Part shown: in pieces, positions 46,770 to 57,378 of the stretch
Layout of the letters: each line of letters starts with the position of its first letter
Numbering within the stretch: the stretch's first letter is position 1
NCBI RefSeq assembly: GCF_009601705.1
Contig: NZ_CP045687.1
Coordinates: forward strand, 127,527 to 191,526
Length of the DNA stretch: 64,000 nt
DNA from: Sulfolobus sp. E5-1-F
GTDB lineage: Archaea > Thermoproteota > Thermoprotei_A > Sulfolobales > Sulfolobaceae
Direction: 5' to 3'
Program-made: the position numbers and the translations under genes
The notes under the pieces: model-generated
What the model was told of the DNA's origin: nothing
The model's input: only the letters and a program-made list of their open reading frames with translations
The model's database searches: none

Positions 46770-47177
46770 ATGATGCTAATAACTGAGAGAAGGTCTCCCT
46801 TTTATCCAAATATACAAGATGTACCACCATCAGTAATTAGAAAACTCACCAAGAACAAGGCAATTACACTAATTGATATTAGACAACCTTGGGAATACGA
46901 GGATCACCATATACCAGGGTCAATATTATTACCTTTGGATTACTTTGAAGAATTGTTTCCCCTAATATTAAATAATAAACACGTAGCAATTGTATGTGAG
47001 CACGCAAATAGGTCTACTTGGTTAGTTTATACTAAACCTTCCCTATTTAAAGAAGTAAAAGTTTACAATATGTTAGGTGGAATAGAATTATGGATGATGA
47101 TGGGCTATGAAGTTGAAAAAGGGATGGATGAAAATGGCACACTATGGTATAAATTACTAACTAAAAATTTACGATAG
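46770..47177 (+). CDS. rhodanese-domain sulfurtransferase
   Basis: Single-domain rhodanese (135 aa). It has the strand-helix pattern ITLIDIRQPWEYEDHHIPGS and an active-site loop CEHANRS with Cys76 as the persulfide residue. The segment NMLGGIELWMMMGYEVEKG completes the fold. It carries sulfane sulfur from a donor such as thiosulfate or a persulfide to an acceptor protein. It is divergent from the SelD-like gene across a 142-bp gap. Confidence 0.85.
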   Translation: MMLITERRSPFYPNIQDVPPSVIRKLTKNKAITLIDIRQPWEYEDHHIPGSILLPLDYFEELFPLILNNKHVAIVCEHANRSTWLVYTKPSLFKEVKVYNMLGGIELWMMMGYEVEKGMDENGTLWYKLLTKNLR

Positions 47178-47230
47178 AACTACTTTTTGCATATAGCGAA
47201 AGTCTTAAGAAATACGAATAAAAACATTAA

Positions 47231-47470
47231 ATGATGGAAAGACTTCCGCCCTCAGCAAAGCTTGTATTAAAGGTTATATTGGAGAAGAAGGTAATTAGAT
47301 TTAAAGAATTACAAGAGCAAACTAAATTACCCACACGTACATTAAGATATGCTCTAAGAGTACTTAGGGAAAAAGGCTTAATAAAAACATTACCTTGTTT
47401 AGATGATGCAAGAGAAAGAATGTATTCAGTATATGAGATAGACGAGTGCTATAAACTGTTTAACGATTAG
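47231..47470 (+). CDS. small winged-helix DNA-binding protein
   Basis: 79 residues with one winged-helix domain: FKELQEQTKLPTRTLRYALR as helices 2-3, then VLREKGLIKTL and a wing. It is MarR/TrmB-like in pattern, with no ligand domain. It contains one Cys near the middle (LPCLDD) and one near the end (DECYKLF). It may be the local regulator of the sulfur cluster. It ends four bases inside the convergent NifX-like gene. Confidence 0.7.
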   Translation: MMERLPPSAKLVLKVILEKKVIRFKELQEQTKLPTRTLRYALRVLREKGLIKTLPCLDDARERMYSVYEIDECYKLFND

Positions 47471-47820
47471 AACTCTTCCATTTCTTCTGCGTACATTTCT
47501 TCTTCTAATTCTTCCTTAATGTTTTTCTTTATTTCCTCTAAATGTTCTAATACTTCCTTGAGATTTCCATATTTTGTAGGAATATACTTTAATCTACCGT
47601 ATGACATCATATAAGAGCCTGGGCATAAGAACTTAGGGCCTACCACTATTGCATCGGCATTTAAATCTAAAATTACTGACATTGTAGCTTCCTTGCTGCC
47701 TACCCCAGGATTCTCATATTGTTCAACTTCCCTTTTCTCCTCATCAATGATTCCTATAATTTCCGCTTCATCGAGAGGTTTTAATTGTTGTGACCTATCA
47801 TATGTTAAAACTATTCTCAT
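47467..47820 (-). CDS. NifX/NifB-type (dinitrogenase Fe-Mo cofactor-like) fold protein, tentative
   Basis: 117 residues. The pattern MRIVLTYDRSQ, EIIGIIDEEKREVEQYENPG, NADAIVVGPKFLCPGSY and LKYIPTKYGNLKEVL resembles the alpha/beta NifX/NifB cofactor-carrier fold, followed by a very acidic helical tail (EELEEEMYAEEMEEF). Some archaeal proteins of this fold bind metal clusters; here the single Cys (LCPG) is the only obvious thiol. It neighbours a DUF1641 and DsrE genes, so it may hold a cofactor or persulfide. Assignment is tentative. Confidence 0.5.
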   Translation of the reverse strand: MRIVLTYDRSQQLKPLDEAEIIGIIDEEKREVEQYENPGVGSKEATMSVILDLNADAIVVGPKFLCPGSYMMSYGRLKYIPTKYGNLKEVLEHLEEIKKNIKEELEEEMYAEEMEEF

Positions 47821-47889
47821 ACGCCTCTATTCCAAAGCATTTCTTAAATATTTTGTGATCAATAGATTTAGAAAAATTAGGAAAAAAAT

Positions 47890-49397
<1,508 letters not shown>

Positions 49398-49398
49398 G

Positions 49399-50556
49399 TT
49401 AAACCACAGCTTTAGCTGTAACCGTCCAATACATCTTATTATACATTATCTTTCCCCACCAATGTATATATGAAGGTGGTGGTGGGCTCTCATTCATAGT
49501 ATAGCTAAATCTTATATAGGTTGCTTGATCAGTACCAGTAGCTATATAACATAGAACGTCTCCTCCATAGTGCTTAACTCCAAGATTGCCCTTTATATCA
49601 TTTGCAATATTGTGTGCAACAACATAAGATTCGAAATCTGCAGTTGAACCTGCCTTAGAAACTGGCAAGTCGGTAGCATCACCCATTACGTAAACATTTG
49701 AGTGATCCTTCATCCTAAGTGTAAATTTATCTGTTGGAACCCATCTCCTTCTATCACCTATTCCAGAGTCCTCAATAACCTTAGCACCCATATTAGGTGG
49801 TATGCCAATTAACATATCGAACTTTAACTTCTCACCTTCTTGTGATTCTATAACCTTGTTATTAGGATCTACACTGGTTACCGTAAATGGAGAGTGAACT
49901 TCTATTCCTCTTTGTTCAAATAATCTTAGCATAAACTTGTTTGTTATCGGTCTCCCAAATACTCCTTGCACAGGATATGTGTAAATTATTTTAGTCTTTT
50001 CCCTTATTCCTCTCTTTCTTAAATAATCTTCCAAAATTAATGTAACTTCCAATGGAGCTACTGGACATCTATGAGGTAATCTTGCGGTGTTAACAACAAT
50101 TGTACCACCCTCAAATTTCTCTAATGCTTCCCTCATTTTAATGGCAGCATCATATTCGTATACCGTATGTGCTGCAGCCCTATAGCCAGGAATTTCATCC
50201 CATGTATATTCTACACCCGTAGTTATCACTAAGTAATCGTAGCTATGCGACACCCCATCCGCAGTTTGAACTGAGTGATTAGCAACATCTATTTTACTAA
50301 TCGTGCCCTTCTCTCCATGTAGGAATTTGATTCTGGGATCCAGTAATTCGCTCTCTTTTCTGACTAGCTCACCTGGAGTTTCAAGACCAAAGCCAACTAA
50401 TAGTTGCCCTGGTAAATAAATATGATCATCTGATTTATTTAATGCTACTATTTCGACATCTCCTTTATTAACTTCATGCTCTAACTTTTGAACCAATCTG
50501 TTTGCTACAATTGTACCCGCAATATTTCCTCCTGCTATTATAATCCTTTTAGCCAT
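49399..50556 (-). CDS. sulfide:quinone oxidoreductase-like FAD protein
   Basis: 385 residues. The FAD-binding motif [10 protein letters not shown] is at residues 9-18, the second nucleotide region at ITTGVEY (111-117), and [17 protein letters not shown] (287-303) is the FAD-contact motif shared by SQR and type II NADH dehydrogenases. There are two cysteines, C164 (HRCPVAP) and C336 (DVLCYIA), spaced like the redox pair of SQR. The C-terminal [14 protein letters not shown] is amphipathic and could bind the membrane. It probably oxidises sulfide or a protein persulfide with quinone as acceptor. It is cotranscribed with TusA-, DsrE- and DUF1641-type genes. Confidence 0.85.
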   Translation of the reverse strand: MAKRIIIAGGNIAGTIVANRLVQKLEHEVNKGDVEIVALNKSDDHIYLPGQLLVGFGLETPGELVRKESELLDPRIKFLHGEKGTISKIDVANHSVQTADGVSHSYDYLVITTGVEYTWDEIPGYRAAAHTVYEYDAAIKMREALEKFEGGTIVVNTARLPHRCPVAPLEVTLILEDYLRKRGIREKTKIIYTYPVQGVFGRPITNKFMLRLFEQRGIEVHSPFTVTSVDPNNKVIESQEGEKLKFDMLIGIPPNMGAKVIEDSGIGDRRRWVPTDKFTLRMKDHSNVYVMGDATDLPVSKAGSTADFESYVVAHNIANDIKGNLGVKHYGGDVLCYIATGTDQATYIRFSYTMNESPPPPSYIHWWGKIMYNKMYWTVTAKAVV

Positions 50557-50568
50557 TTATCTCATCTC

Positions 50569-50802
50569 CTATTTGCTTATTAATAACACGTATTTACTAC
50601 CTTCTTGAGATTCTTGAACGATCTTCAAACCCCTCTTCTTACTCCACAAAGTGATATCTTTCTTCGTTGCCTCATCACCCAAAATAACCTTAACAGCCTC
50701 ACCATCTCTTAACTCATCAACAACACTAGACAACTCACCAATAGGTCCAGCACAAGAAGAACTCGTTAAATCAAGCTCCTTATATATCTTAAGACTACTC
50801 AT
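50569..50802 (-). CDS. tusA: TusA-like sulfur carrier
   Basis: 77 residues with the TusA two-layer fold pattern. The sulfur-carrying Cys17 is in SSSCAGPIGEL, corresponding to the CPxP motif but with CAGP in place of CPGP; later come LRDGEAVKVILGDEATKKDI and a C-terminal KYVLLISK strand. It is the first gene of the operon with the flavoprotein, 12 bp upstream of it. It likely exchanges sulfur with the DsrE proteins, as shown biochemically for related archaeal TusA/DsrE pairs. Confidence 0.85.
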   Translation of the reverse strand: MSSLKIYKELDLTSSSCAGPIGELSSVVDELRDGEAVKVILGDEATKKDITLWSKKRGLKIVQESQEGSKYVLLISK

Positions 50803-50973
50803 CTTTTACACTCACCTACATTCTATGTTACATTCATACTTTATAAATATTACGTTTATTTCAACAATATATTTTTTCAAGAATGTTATTACTTAATTTA
50901 GTTATACCTAAAATTACAAATGTTTTAAATTTTAAGTATCTCTAGACTGTATATAATTATACACAAAACTACA

Positions 50974-51336
50974 TTATGAAATTATAATCTGGAAATCTCT
51001 GTTAACCAAATCAGTTAAAGCGTAATGATGTTCCTCATCTCCAATCAATTTTATTGCGTTAGATAGTTTATCCCTAATGTTCAAATGAGGTGGAGAGGCA
51101 CAATAGCCGCATGCACCTAATACAATGCCTTCTCTTAACGCTTTTTCATAGGCCGGTCTTAATCCCTTATAAGGACTTTCAGATATTGGTATTTTAGTAC
51201 CTAATCCATCAAAATAAACGTAAACTTCGTGTCCTTCTTTCTTAAGCTCCATCGCGTAGTGTAAGGCATGAGCTGCCCTTATCGATTCGGATAAATTAGT
51301 TGGATCATCCATCATTACGAAAAGAAGCTTAGCCAT
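50974..51336 (-). CDS. DsrE-family protein (second)
   Basis: 120 residues of DsrE fold: LLFVMMDDPTNLSESIRAAH at the start, HEVYVYFDGLG, and ACGYCASPPHLNIRD with Cys76 and Cys79. It has two cysteines where the other DsrE protein has one, which suggests a different step (perhaps disulfide release or a second sulfur site). It has its own gap upstream (56 bp to the PaaK gene) and is separated from tusA by 171 bp, so it may be a separate transcript. Confidence 0.8.
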   Translation of the reverse strand: MAKLLFVMMDDPTNLSESIRAAHALHYAMELKKEGHEVYVYFDGLGTKIPISESPYKGLRPAYEKALREGIVLGACGYCASPPHLNIRDKLSNAIKLIGDEEHHYALTDLVNRDFQIIIS

Positions 51337-51392
51337 ATTTATTTTATATTCTACTAATTATTTTAAAATTAACTATCTTTGCTTATTGTAAA

Positions 51393-52700
51393 TTACTCTT
51401 TAATAACTACCCTCTTAGATTTACCCTCAAATCTAGGCAATGTACCTAAATCTACAAGCTCCACTTCAGGCGTTACAAATGCTACTGTTCTAATTTCTTC
51501 TATCAGTTTTTCGACTAGCTTTTCTGATGGTTTTTCAGTTTCTACTTTAATTATTAATCTATGTTCTCTATTTGTCCTATCTACAACTATTTGAAACTCT
51601 TCTACTTCCTCGTGAGACATTAAAACATTAGCAATAGCAGTAGGGAATATCTTAACCCCTTTATAGAATATCACGTCATCTAATCTACCCTTTAACATTT
51701 TGATTTTAGGAAATGGTATTTCATCATCACTTTCAATAAGACTAGTAATATCTCTTGTCCTATATCGGATTAGTGGGACCGCCTCCTTACTAAGCGTAGT
51801 TATCACCATTTCCCCTTCTTCACCTTCAGAAACTCTCTCACCAGTCTCTGGGTCAATAATTTCAACCAAATAATGATCAGTCCATATATGTAACCATTCG
51901 TGATTATCCTCTGGACACTCTTGCGCAACTCCTGGTCCTAAAGCTTCGGTTAAACCATAAATTTCCAACGCTCTTCCTTTTCTAGCTTTTAGGCCTAGTT
52001 CCTCCTCAATTCTCTCTAACATTTCTTTTGTCATTGCCTCAGCACCGGGAATTGCTAACCTGAGTTGCAATTCCTTCTCAGCATCTATGTTGAGTTTACG
52101 CAGGGTTTCAGCAACTAGTAATTCGTAAGAGGGAGTGCCAGTTATTACAGTAGCTTTAAAATCCTTTAATGCTCTTGCTAACGCTTCGGTTCTACCAGTA
52201 CTCCACGGTATTACCTTCGCGTTTATTCTCTGAATACCTTGATGCAAACCTATCCCACCAGTGAATAGTCCGTATCCATAAATGTTCATAACAATATCGT
52301 TCTTTGTAACTCCAGCAGTTACTAGACTTCTTCCCACGAGGTTTGTCCATACTTCAATGTCATTCCAAGTATAGGCGTTTACTGTAGGAATACCTGTAGT
52401 CCCAGATGTCATGTGCCATCCAACTAAACTCTCAAAAGGCACTGCTAAGAAATCACCACCATGTGGATAAGCATGTTTCCTTAAATCATCCTTAGTTGTA
52501 AAAGGAATTTTAACCAAATCTTCAGGGGTTTTTATATCTTCCTGCATTAATCCCCTTTCTTTAAACAATTTGTGATAGTATGGGGAATTCTCATAAACTC
52601 TCTTAATCAGAGCCCTAAGTCTAAACCTCTGAACTTCTTTAATCTCCTCTTTACTTAATACCTTGGGATCTACTTCGTTATAAGTTAACTTAAGGCTCAT
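51393..52700 (-). CDS. phenylacetate-CoA ligase family protein (PaaK-like)
   Basis: AMP-forming acyl-CoA ligase (435 aa) of the PaaK family. Motifs: MTSGTTGIPTVNAYTW (P-loop-like Thr/Gly/Ser motif at about 116-131), EIYGLTEALGPG, and the C-terminal RYRTRDITSLIE plus GRLDDVIFYKGVKIFP. It converts an aryl or acyl acid plus ATP and CoA to the CoA ester, in the cytosol. It overlaps the DUF35 gene by four bases, making a unit with the thiolase. The substrate is unproven; phenylacetate or a related aromatic acid is the family default. Confidence 0.87.
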   Translation of the reverse strand: MSLKLTYNEVDPKVLSKEEIKEVQRFRLRALIKRVYENSPYYHKLFKERGLMQEDIKTPEDLVKIPFTTKDDLRKHAYPHGGDFLAVPFESLVGWHMTSGTTGIPTVNAYTWNDIEVWTNLVGRSLVTAGVTKNDIVMNIYGYGLFTGGIGLHQGIQRINAKVIPWSTGRTEALARALKDFKATVITGTPSYELLVAETLRKLNIDAEKELQLRLAIPGAEAMTKEMLERIEEELGLKARKGRALEIYGLTEALGPGVAQECPEDNHEWLHIWTDHYLVEIIDPETGERVSEGEEGEMVITTLSKEAVPLIRYRTRDITSLIESDDEIPFPKIKMLKGRLDDVIFYKGVKIFPTAIANVLMSHEEVEEFQIVVDRTNREHRLIIKVETEKPSEKLVEKLIEEIRTVAFVTPEVELVDLGTLPRFEGKSKRVVIKE

Positions 52701-53083
52701 CCAACCACCTCACCAATTATCCTCATGTTATCCGTAGTTAGTCTTACCTTGCCACCTACCTTAGGCTGACCTTTAATCCATGCCATCAAATTTATTCCAT
52801 CCTTTGTCCTTACTATTCCTATAATGTAGTCTTCATAATTTTCGAAACCCTGGGGTTTCTGCGACACAATGCTATATGTCATTATTTCACCCTCATTAGA
52901 TATCCTAATCCACTCCATCTCGTTCTTGCCACAGTTATAACAATCCTTTTGAGGGGGGAAATAGACTGAACCGCAATTCTTACATTTAGTAGCTACGATT
53001 TCTCCTCGCTTAACGGCTTCAATAAATTCGTCAGGATACTTAATCTTATACTTTATCGACAAGGGTAGTGCATCTATTTGCAT
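52697..53083 (-). CDS. DUF35 OB-fold / zinc-ribbon acyl-CoA-associated protein
   Basis: 128 residues: a rubredoxin-like zinc ribbon (CKNCGSVYFPPQKDCYNCG, about residues 34-52) followed by an OB fold (IMTYSIVSQKPQGFENYED, GKVRLTTDNMRIIG). DUF35 proteins form complexes with archaeal thiolases and channel acyl-CoA intermediates. It sits between the thiolase and the ligase, with 6 bp to the former and a 4-bp overlap with the latter. Confidence 0.88.
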   Translation of the reverse strand: MQIDALPLSIKYKIKYPDEFIEAVKRGEIVATKCKNCGSVYFPPQKDCYNCGKNEMEWIRISNEGEIMTYSIVSQKPQGFENYEDYIIGIVRTKDGINLMAWIKGQPKVGGKVRLTTDNMRIIGEVVG

Positions 53084-53089
53084 TCAAGA

Positions 53090-54253
53090 TCACCTTCTTA
53101 GAATCATAACATACGCGAAATGACCAGTACCGCCTACATTGTGAACTAGCCCAATATACTTTTTAAGAGGTTGTTGCAATTTATCAGCTTCATCTCTCAA
53201 TTGCTTAGTTATTTCGTAAATCATTGAAAGTCCAGTAGCTCCTAATGGATGTCCCTTTGCCTTTAGGCCACCAAACAAATTAACCCCTACTTTGCCTCCT
53301 TTCTCGCTTTGACCCTCCTCTACGAACTTACCTCCCTTCCCTTTTTCTGTAAAACCTAAATCCTCATATCCCATTATTTCAGCTATTGTAAATGCATCAT
53401 GTACTGTAGCTACTTCTATATCATTAGGAGTTACCTTAGCCATCTCATAAGCTTGCCTTGCAGCCAACTGAGTTGCTCTAAAACCCACCCATTCTCCCCT
53501 TCTTGCAACATAGGCATAATCATTTGCATAACCAATTCCGGTTATCCAAACTGGAGAATCAATTTTCAATTCTTTCACTTTCTCCTCTGATGCAAAGATT
53601 GCAGTGGCGGAACCATCACTTATGGGACAAGAGTCAAGTAATTTTATTGGCCATGAGATTATTCTGGACTTGAGAACTTCTTCTACAGTGACAGGTTTTT
53701 GAAGGTGAGCTTTAGGGTTCATTGCGCCATATTTATGCGCTTTTACCGAAACTAGAGCCATCTGCTCTTCAGTCGTGCCATAGACTGCCATATGTCTTGT
53801 AGCATAAAGAGCGTAATATGTTGGGAAGGTGGTTCCATAAAAGTGGTATTCCCACTGATAATTACCCCCTCTACCGCCTATTGCTAAAGATGTAGAAGTG
53901 TCAACTTCAGTCATCTTATCAACTCCTACAGCCATTGCAATATCAACTAATCCTGAAGCTACAGCGGTATATGCAGATAATGCTGCGGCTAACCCTGTAG
54001 CACACATTGCCTCTACACGTAAGGGGACCTTGCCTGTCAGTCCAGAATATTCAGCAACAATTGGAGCAGGGTATAACTCTATACCCCTATAAGCAGTACT
54101 ACCTACAACGACCATTCCTATATCACTTTGTGATAAACCACTATCATGTAATGCCTCCTTAATAGATTCCCAAGCTAGTTCTTGGACGGAAACGTCATCT
54201 CTTCTCCCGAATTTTGAATTACCTACTCCTATTACAGCAACTCTTCTTGCCAT
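53090..54253 (-). CDS. thiolase (acetyl-CoA acyltransferase, SCPx type)
   Basis: 387 residues. The nucleophilic Cys is in EAMCATGLAAALSAYTAV (about residue 84). Catalytic His residues are in the VHDAFTIAE region and in LKAKGHPLGATGLS, and the C-terminal HNVGGTGHFAYVM replaces the usual C-G-G box, as in archaeal SCPx-type thiolases that need a DUF35 partner. It cleaves 3-oxoacyl-CoA or condenses acyl-CoA. It is first gene of the thiolase-DUF35-PaaK unit. Confidence 0.88.
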   Translation of the reverse strand: MARRVAVIGVGNSKFGRRDDVSVQELAWESIKEALHDSGLSQSDIGMVVVGSTAYRGIELYPAPIVAEYSGLTGKVPLRVEAMCATGLAAALSAYTAVASGLVDIAMAVGVDKMTEVDTSTSLAIGGRGGNYQWEYHFYGTTFPTYYALYATRHMAVYGTTEEQMALVSVKAHKYGAMNPKAHLQKPVTVEEVLKSRIISWPIKLLDSCPISDGSATAIFASEEKVKELKIDSPVWITGIGYANDYAYVARRGEWVGFRATQLAARQAYEMAKVTPNDIEVATVHDAFTIAEIMGYEDLGFTEKGKGGKFVEEGQSEKGGKVGVNLFGGLKAKGHPLGATGLSMIYEITKQLRDEADKLQQPLKKYIGLVHNVGGTGHFAYVMILRR

Positions 54254-54335
54254 ATTGGACTAACCAAGATTTCTTACAATACTAAACTATATAAACTTTT
54301 GTGAATAGTACTATATGCGGGTGAATTACATATAT

Positions 54336-55112
54336 ATGTATAGTACAGTACAAATAGAAGCTATAGAAAATATAGCAATTATAAAACTGAACAGACCGGA
54401 TAAATTAAATGCAATTAATTTCCAAATGGTTGATGAATTGGTAGATGTTTTGAATAAGTTAGATAGTGATGACAAGACCAAGGTCGTAATAATAACAGGG
54501 AATGGGAAAGCATTTTCTGCTGGAGCAGATGTTAAAGAAATGCTGGAAACACCCCTCCAAGAGATAATGAAAAAGGGCCATATGCCATTATGGGAAAGAT
54601 TAAGGACATTTAAAAAACCAGTGATAGCTGCGGTAAATGGTATTGCTGCTGGTGGTGGGCTAGAACTGGCAATGGCATGCGATATTATTATTGCTTCAGA
54701 ATCTGCAAAATTAGGTCAACCTGAGATAAATTTAGGGATTATGCCAGGAGCTGGAGGAACACAGAGATTAACTAGGGTTTTAGGAAAGTATAAGGCTATG
54801 GAGCTAGTACTCACTGGGAAGCTAATTGACTCTAAAGAAGCAGAGAGATACGGATTAGTAAATAAGGTAGTACCAGATAATGCGTTAATGGATGAGACAA
54901 TCAGATTAGCGAAGGCAATAGCTGAAAAACCAATAATCTCCCTAATGTTAGCCAAAGAGGCAGTTGTCAAAGCATGGGATACATTACTGCAACAAGGATT
55001 GGATTTCGAAAGAAGGAATTTCTATTTAGCTTTAAGCTCGGAGGAGGCTAAAGAAGGTATGAGAGCGTTTTTAGAAAAGAGAAAACCCAGGTGGGAGAAT
55101 GATAAAAGTTGA
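54336..55112 (+). CDS. enoyl-CoA hydratase (crotonase family)
   Basis: Crotonase-fold protein (258 aa from ATG 54336). It has NRPDKLNA near the start, the oxyanion-hole segments GNGKAFSAGADVKEM and GIAAGGGLELAMACD, and both catalytic Glu residues (in GQPEINLGIMPGAGGTQRL and KAMELVLTG), so it should hydrate 2-enoyl-CoA. The start is a choice: a TATA box CTATATAAAC at about 54288-54297 predicts transcription from about 54315, where an in-frame ATG exists. The ATG at 54336, preceded by GGTGA, fits the family N-terminus better. It is head-to-head with the thiolase unit. Confidence 0.87.
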   Translation: MYSTVQIEAIENIAIIKLNRPDKLNAINFQMVDELVDVLNKLDSDDKTKVVIITGNGKAFSAGADVKEMLETPLQEIMKKGHMPLWERLRTFKKPVIAAVNGIAAGGGLELAMACDIIIASESAKLGQPEINLGIMPGAGGTQRLTRVLGKYKAMELVLTGKLIDSKEAERYGLVNKVVPDNALMDETIRLAKAIAEKPIISLMLAKEAVVKAWDTLLQQGLDFERRNFYLALSSEEAKEGMRAFLEKRKPRWENDKS

Positions 55113-55848
55113 AAATAAGGAAAGTTATGCAATCGTTATAATGAGTAGAGCTGATAAATTAAATGCATTAAACTTGCAAATGAGAAATGAATTGATATCA
55201 AAACTTAAGCAAATTAACGCGGATCCGAAAATTAGAACTGTAATAGTAACTGGAGAAGGAAGAGCATTCTGTGTGGGAGCTGATGTAAACGAGTTCGCTC
55301 CAGATTTTGCCATAGACTTACGGGAGACGTTTTATCCAATAATTAAAGAGATTCGGTTCTCAGATAAAATTTATATATCTGCAATAAATGGGGTAACAGC
55401 TGGAGCTTGTATCGGGATAAGCCTATCCACAGATTTTAAATTTGCCAGGCGTGATGTAAAATTCGTTACTGCATTTCAAAGACTCGGACTAGCTTCAGAT
55501 ACTGGAGTAGCATACTTCCTTTTGAAGTTAGCTAGAGATCAAAGAGCCTATGAGATCGCTGTCCTAGGTGGAGAATTTACTGCAGAAGAAGCCGAGAGAT
55601 GGGGATTATTAAAGGTATCGGAAAATCCACTTCGTGATGCTGAGGAGATGGCTAATAGAATAAATAATGGACCATTTCTGTCATATCTTGCCGGAAAGAG
55701 AATGGCTAATCTAGTATTATATAATGATCTAGAAAGATTCCTAGAGTATGAATCTGCTATACAAGGTTATTTAGGTAAAACGAACGATTTCAAAGAAGGT
55801 ATATTGTCGTTCAAAGAGAAAAGGGAGCCTAAATTTAAGGGAATTTAA
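55099..55848 (+). CDS. enoyl-CoA hydratase/isomerase, PaaG-like
   Basis: The 249-residue crotonase has SRADKLNA, GEGRAFCVGADVNEF and GVTAGACIGISLSTD. The position of the first catalytic Glu is lost (KFVTAFQRLGLASDTG), while an Asp follows in the ASDTG segment, the pattern of PaaG-type isomerases. It may isomerise an aromatic epoxide or unsaturated ring acyl-CoA. It overlaps the upstream hydratase by 14 bp and abuts the thioesterase gene, so the three form an operon. Confidence 0.83.
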   Translation: MIKVENKESYAIVIMSRADKLNALNLQMRNELISKLKQINADPKIRTVIVTGEGRAFCVGADVNEFAPDFAIDLRETFYPIIKEIRFSDKIYISAINGVTAGACIGISLSTDFKFARRDVKFVTAFQRLGLASDTGVAYFLLKLARDQRAYEIAVLGGEFTAEEAERWGLLKVSENPLRDAEEMANRINNGPFLSYLAGKRMANLVLYNDLERFLEYESAIQGYLGKTNDFKEGILSFKEKREPKFKGI

Positions 55849-56229
55849 ATGCTGAAAGAGAGTCCTTTTCTTAAATTTCTCAACATAGGATTAGAGGAGA
55901 TAAGGGAAGGCTATGCTAGAGTCTCTGGAGTAGTGACTAAAGATTTCCTAAACTCACATAACACTGCACATGGGTCGTTTATTTTCGCTATTGCTGATGC
56001 AGCTTTCGAATACGTTAGCAACTTTTCCCGTGATTCAGTAGCCTTACATATAGATATTGATTTTAGAAGACATGTAAAAGAAGGAGAAAAAATTATGGCA
56101 GAGGCATTTGAAGAGAGTGCAGGGAAAACTACTTCCTTATATAGAATAATTGTGAAAAATAAAGAGGGAAAGCTTGTAGCATACGTTACCGCTCTAGTTT
56201 TTCATCTTGATAATAAGAGAGAAAGTTAA
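55849..56229 (+). CDS. hotdog-fold thioesterase, PaaI-like
   Basis: 126 residues with the hotdog pattern: FLNSHNTAHGSFIFAIADAAFEYVSN (here in two parts: HNTAHGSFIF and AIADAAFEY) with the catalytic Asp/His region, DIDFRRHVKEGEKIMAEA and a C-terminal strand. PaaI enzymes hydrolyse stalled aromatic or hydroxyaryl acyl-CoA. It starts on the base after the stop of the PaaG-like gene. Confidence 0.87.
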   Translation: MLKESPFLKFLNIGLEEIREGYARVSGVVTKDFLNSHNTAHGSFIFAIADAAFEYVSNFSRDSVALHIDIDFRRHVKEGEKIMAEAFEESAGKTTSLYRIIVKNKEGKLVAYVTALVFHLDNKRES

Positions 56230-56325
56230 TTTCCGTCCTTTTATAGTACACTTATCTTCATTAATATATTAAAGTAGTTGGAAAAGCTTATATATTTGAA
56301 GCAATAACATATATATGGTGAACGC

Positions 56326-57336
56326 ATGGATATAAATTATGATAATGATCCAATATATCCGGAGAATAATGTCTATCCACCGACATGGGAGTTTGATGAT
56401 GAAAAGGCTATGAGACTTTATAGAAGAGCTAAAAAGGAGCAATGGGATGAGGAAGATCTAGATTGGAAAAAATATGAGGAAATTATATCTGGCCTTGACA
56501 GAAAACAGAGACTAGCGTTGGCCTATTGGTGGGCTCTATTATCTAACTTTGATAATGCTACACCAGTGTTCGCTTACGCACTAGTTAAAGCTAGTGAGAA
56601 AAGATTACCAGTAACTATCAAAGCCATCTTATCAACAATAACTTTTGATGAAAATAGACATAACGTATTGTGCGGATTTGCAATAGATAAGGCAATGAAA
56701 GGGTTTCCCTTTAATTTTAAGCCACAAGACGATTTGGAAAGAAAGGCTAAACTGAACGTCGAGTGGGTTTGGTGGAATGGTTCTAGATATTGGAAAGGTT
56801 ATGTTGAAGCTTATAATAAATACACTCTAGACATTCTATTTACCTCATTTATGATGGGCGAAGCAGCAGCTACAACGGTATTTAGCGGAATGAAGGACAA
56901 GACCAAAATACCTACCTTTAAGGATGCCTTCAGAAATCTAACTGTAGATGAGACTAGACATTACGCTTTTACTCATCTGATATTAACTAATAGTTTAAAT
57001 AGGATGAATGAGGAGAGGAAGATGTTTGTAACTAAACAGATGAGAGCCGGATTTGTCTTTCTATCTCTAATAACCTATAAAGCCCCTAAGGAATTCTGGA
57101 AATTACCTCCTTGGTATCAAGAAATACATGAAAAGATGGAGGAGTTAGCAATTGATGCTGGTTTAGGATTACCAACAATAGAGGAGAGAGAAAGAATTTG
57201 GAGAGAGGCAGTAGCGAGGGTTGCTAGCAACGTTAAGAGGTTTAACGTTAAGGTTCCATCAATGCCAGAGATTGGGATAAATGGGGACGAGGATATAGAA
57301 TTAAAAGAAGACGATTTAGTAGCTGCGATATTCTAA
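56326..57336 (+). CDS. ferritin-like di-iron protein (R2 / PaaA-like oxygenase candidate)
   Basis: 336 residues, mostly helical. Two metal-site pairs are visible: TFDENRHNVLCGFA and TVDETRHYAFTHL (each ExxH), with further acidic residues in helices such as NVEWVWWNGSRYW and FMMGEAAATT. This is the ribonucleotide-reductase-R2 / phenylacetyl-CoA epoxidase PaaA type of carboxylate-bridged di-iron site. No PaaB, C, D or E homolog is adjacent. Given the neighbouring ligase, isomerase and thioesterase it may be an aryl-CoA oxygenase, but an R2lox-like or desaturase role is possible. The TATA-like TATATATTTG about 30 bp upstream supports a separate promoter. Confidence 0.7.
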   Translation: MDINYDNDPIYPENNVYPPTWEFDDEKAMRLYRRAKKEQWDEEDLDWKKYEEIISGLDRKQRLALAYWWALLSNFDNATPVFAYALVKASEKRLPVTIKAILSTITFDENRHNVLCGFAIDKAMKGFPFNFKPQDDLERKAKLNVEWVWWNGSRYWKGYVEAYNKYTLDILFTSFMMGEAAATTVFSGMKDKTKIPTFKDAFRNLTVDETRHYAFTHLILTNSLNRMNEERKMFVTKQMRAGFVFLSLITYKAPKEFWKLPPWYQEIHEKMEELAIDAGLGLPTIEERERIWREAVARVASNVKRFNVKVPSMPEIGINGDEDIELKEDDLVAAIF

Positions 57337-57378
57337 ATTCGCAAACCTTTTTATTAGGTCTTTAATTTTTATATATTA

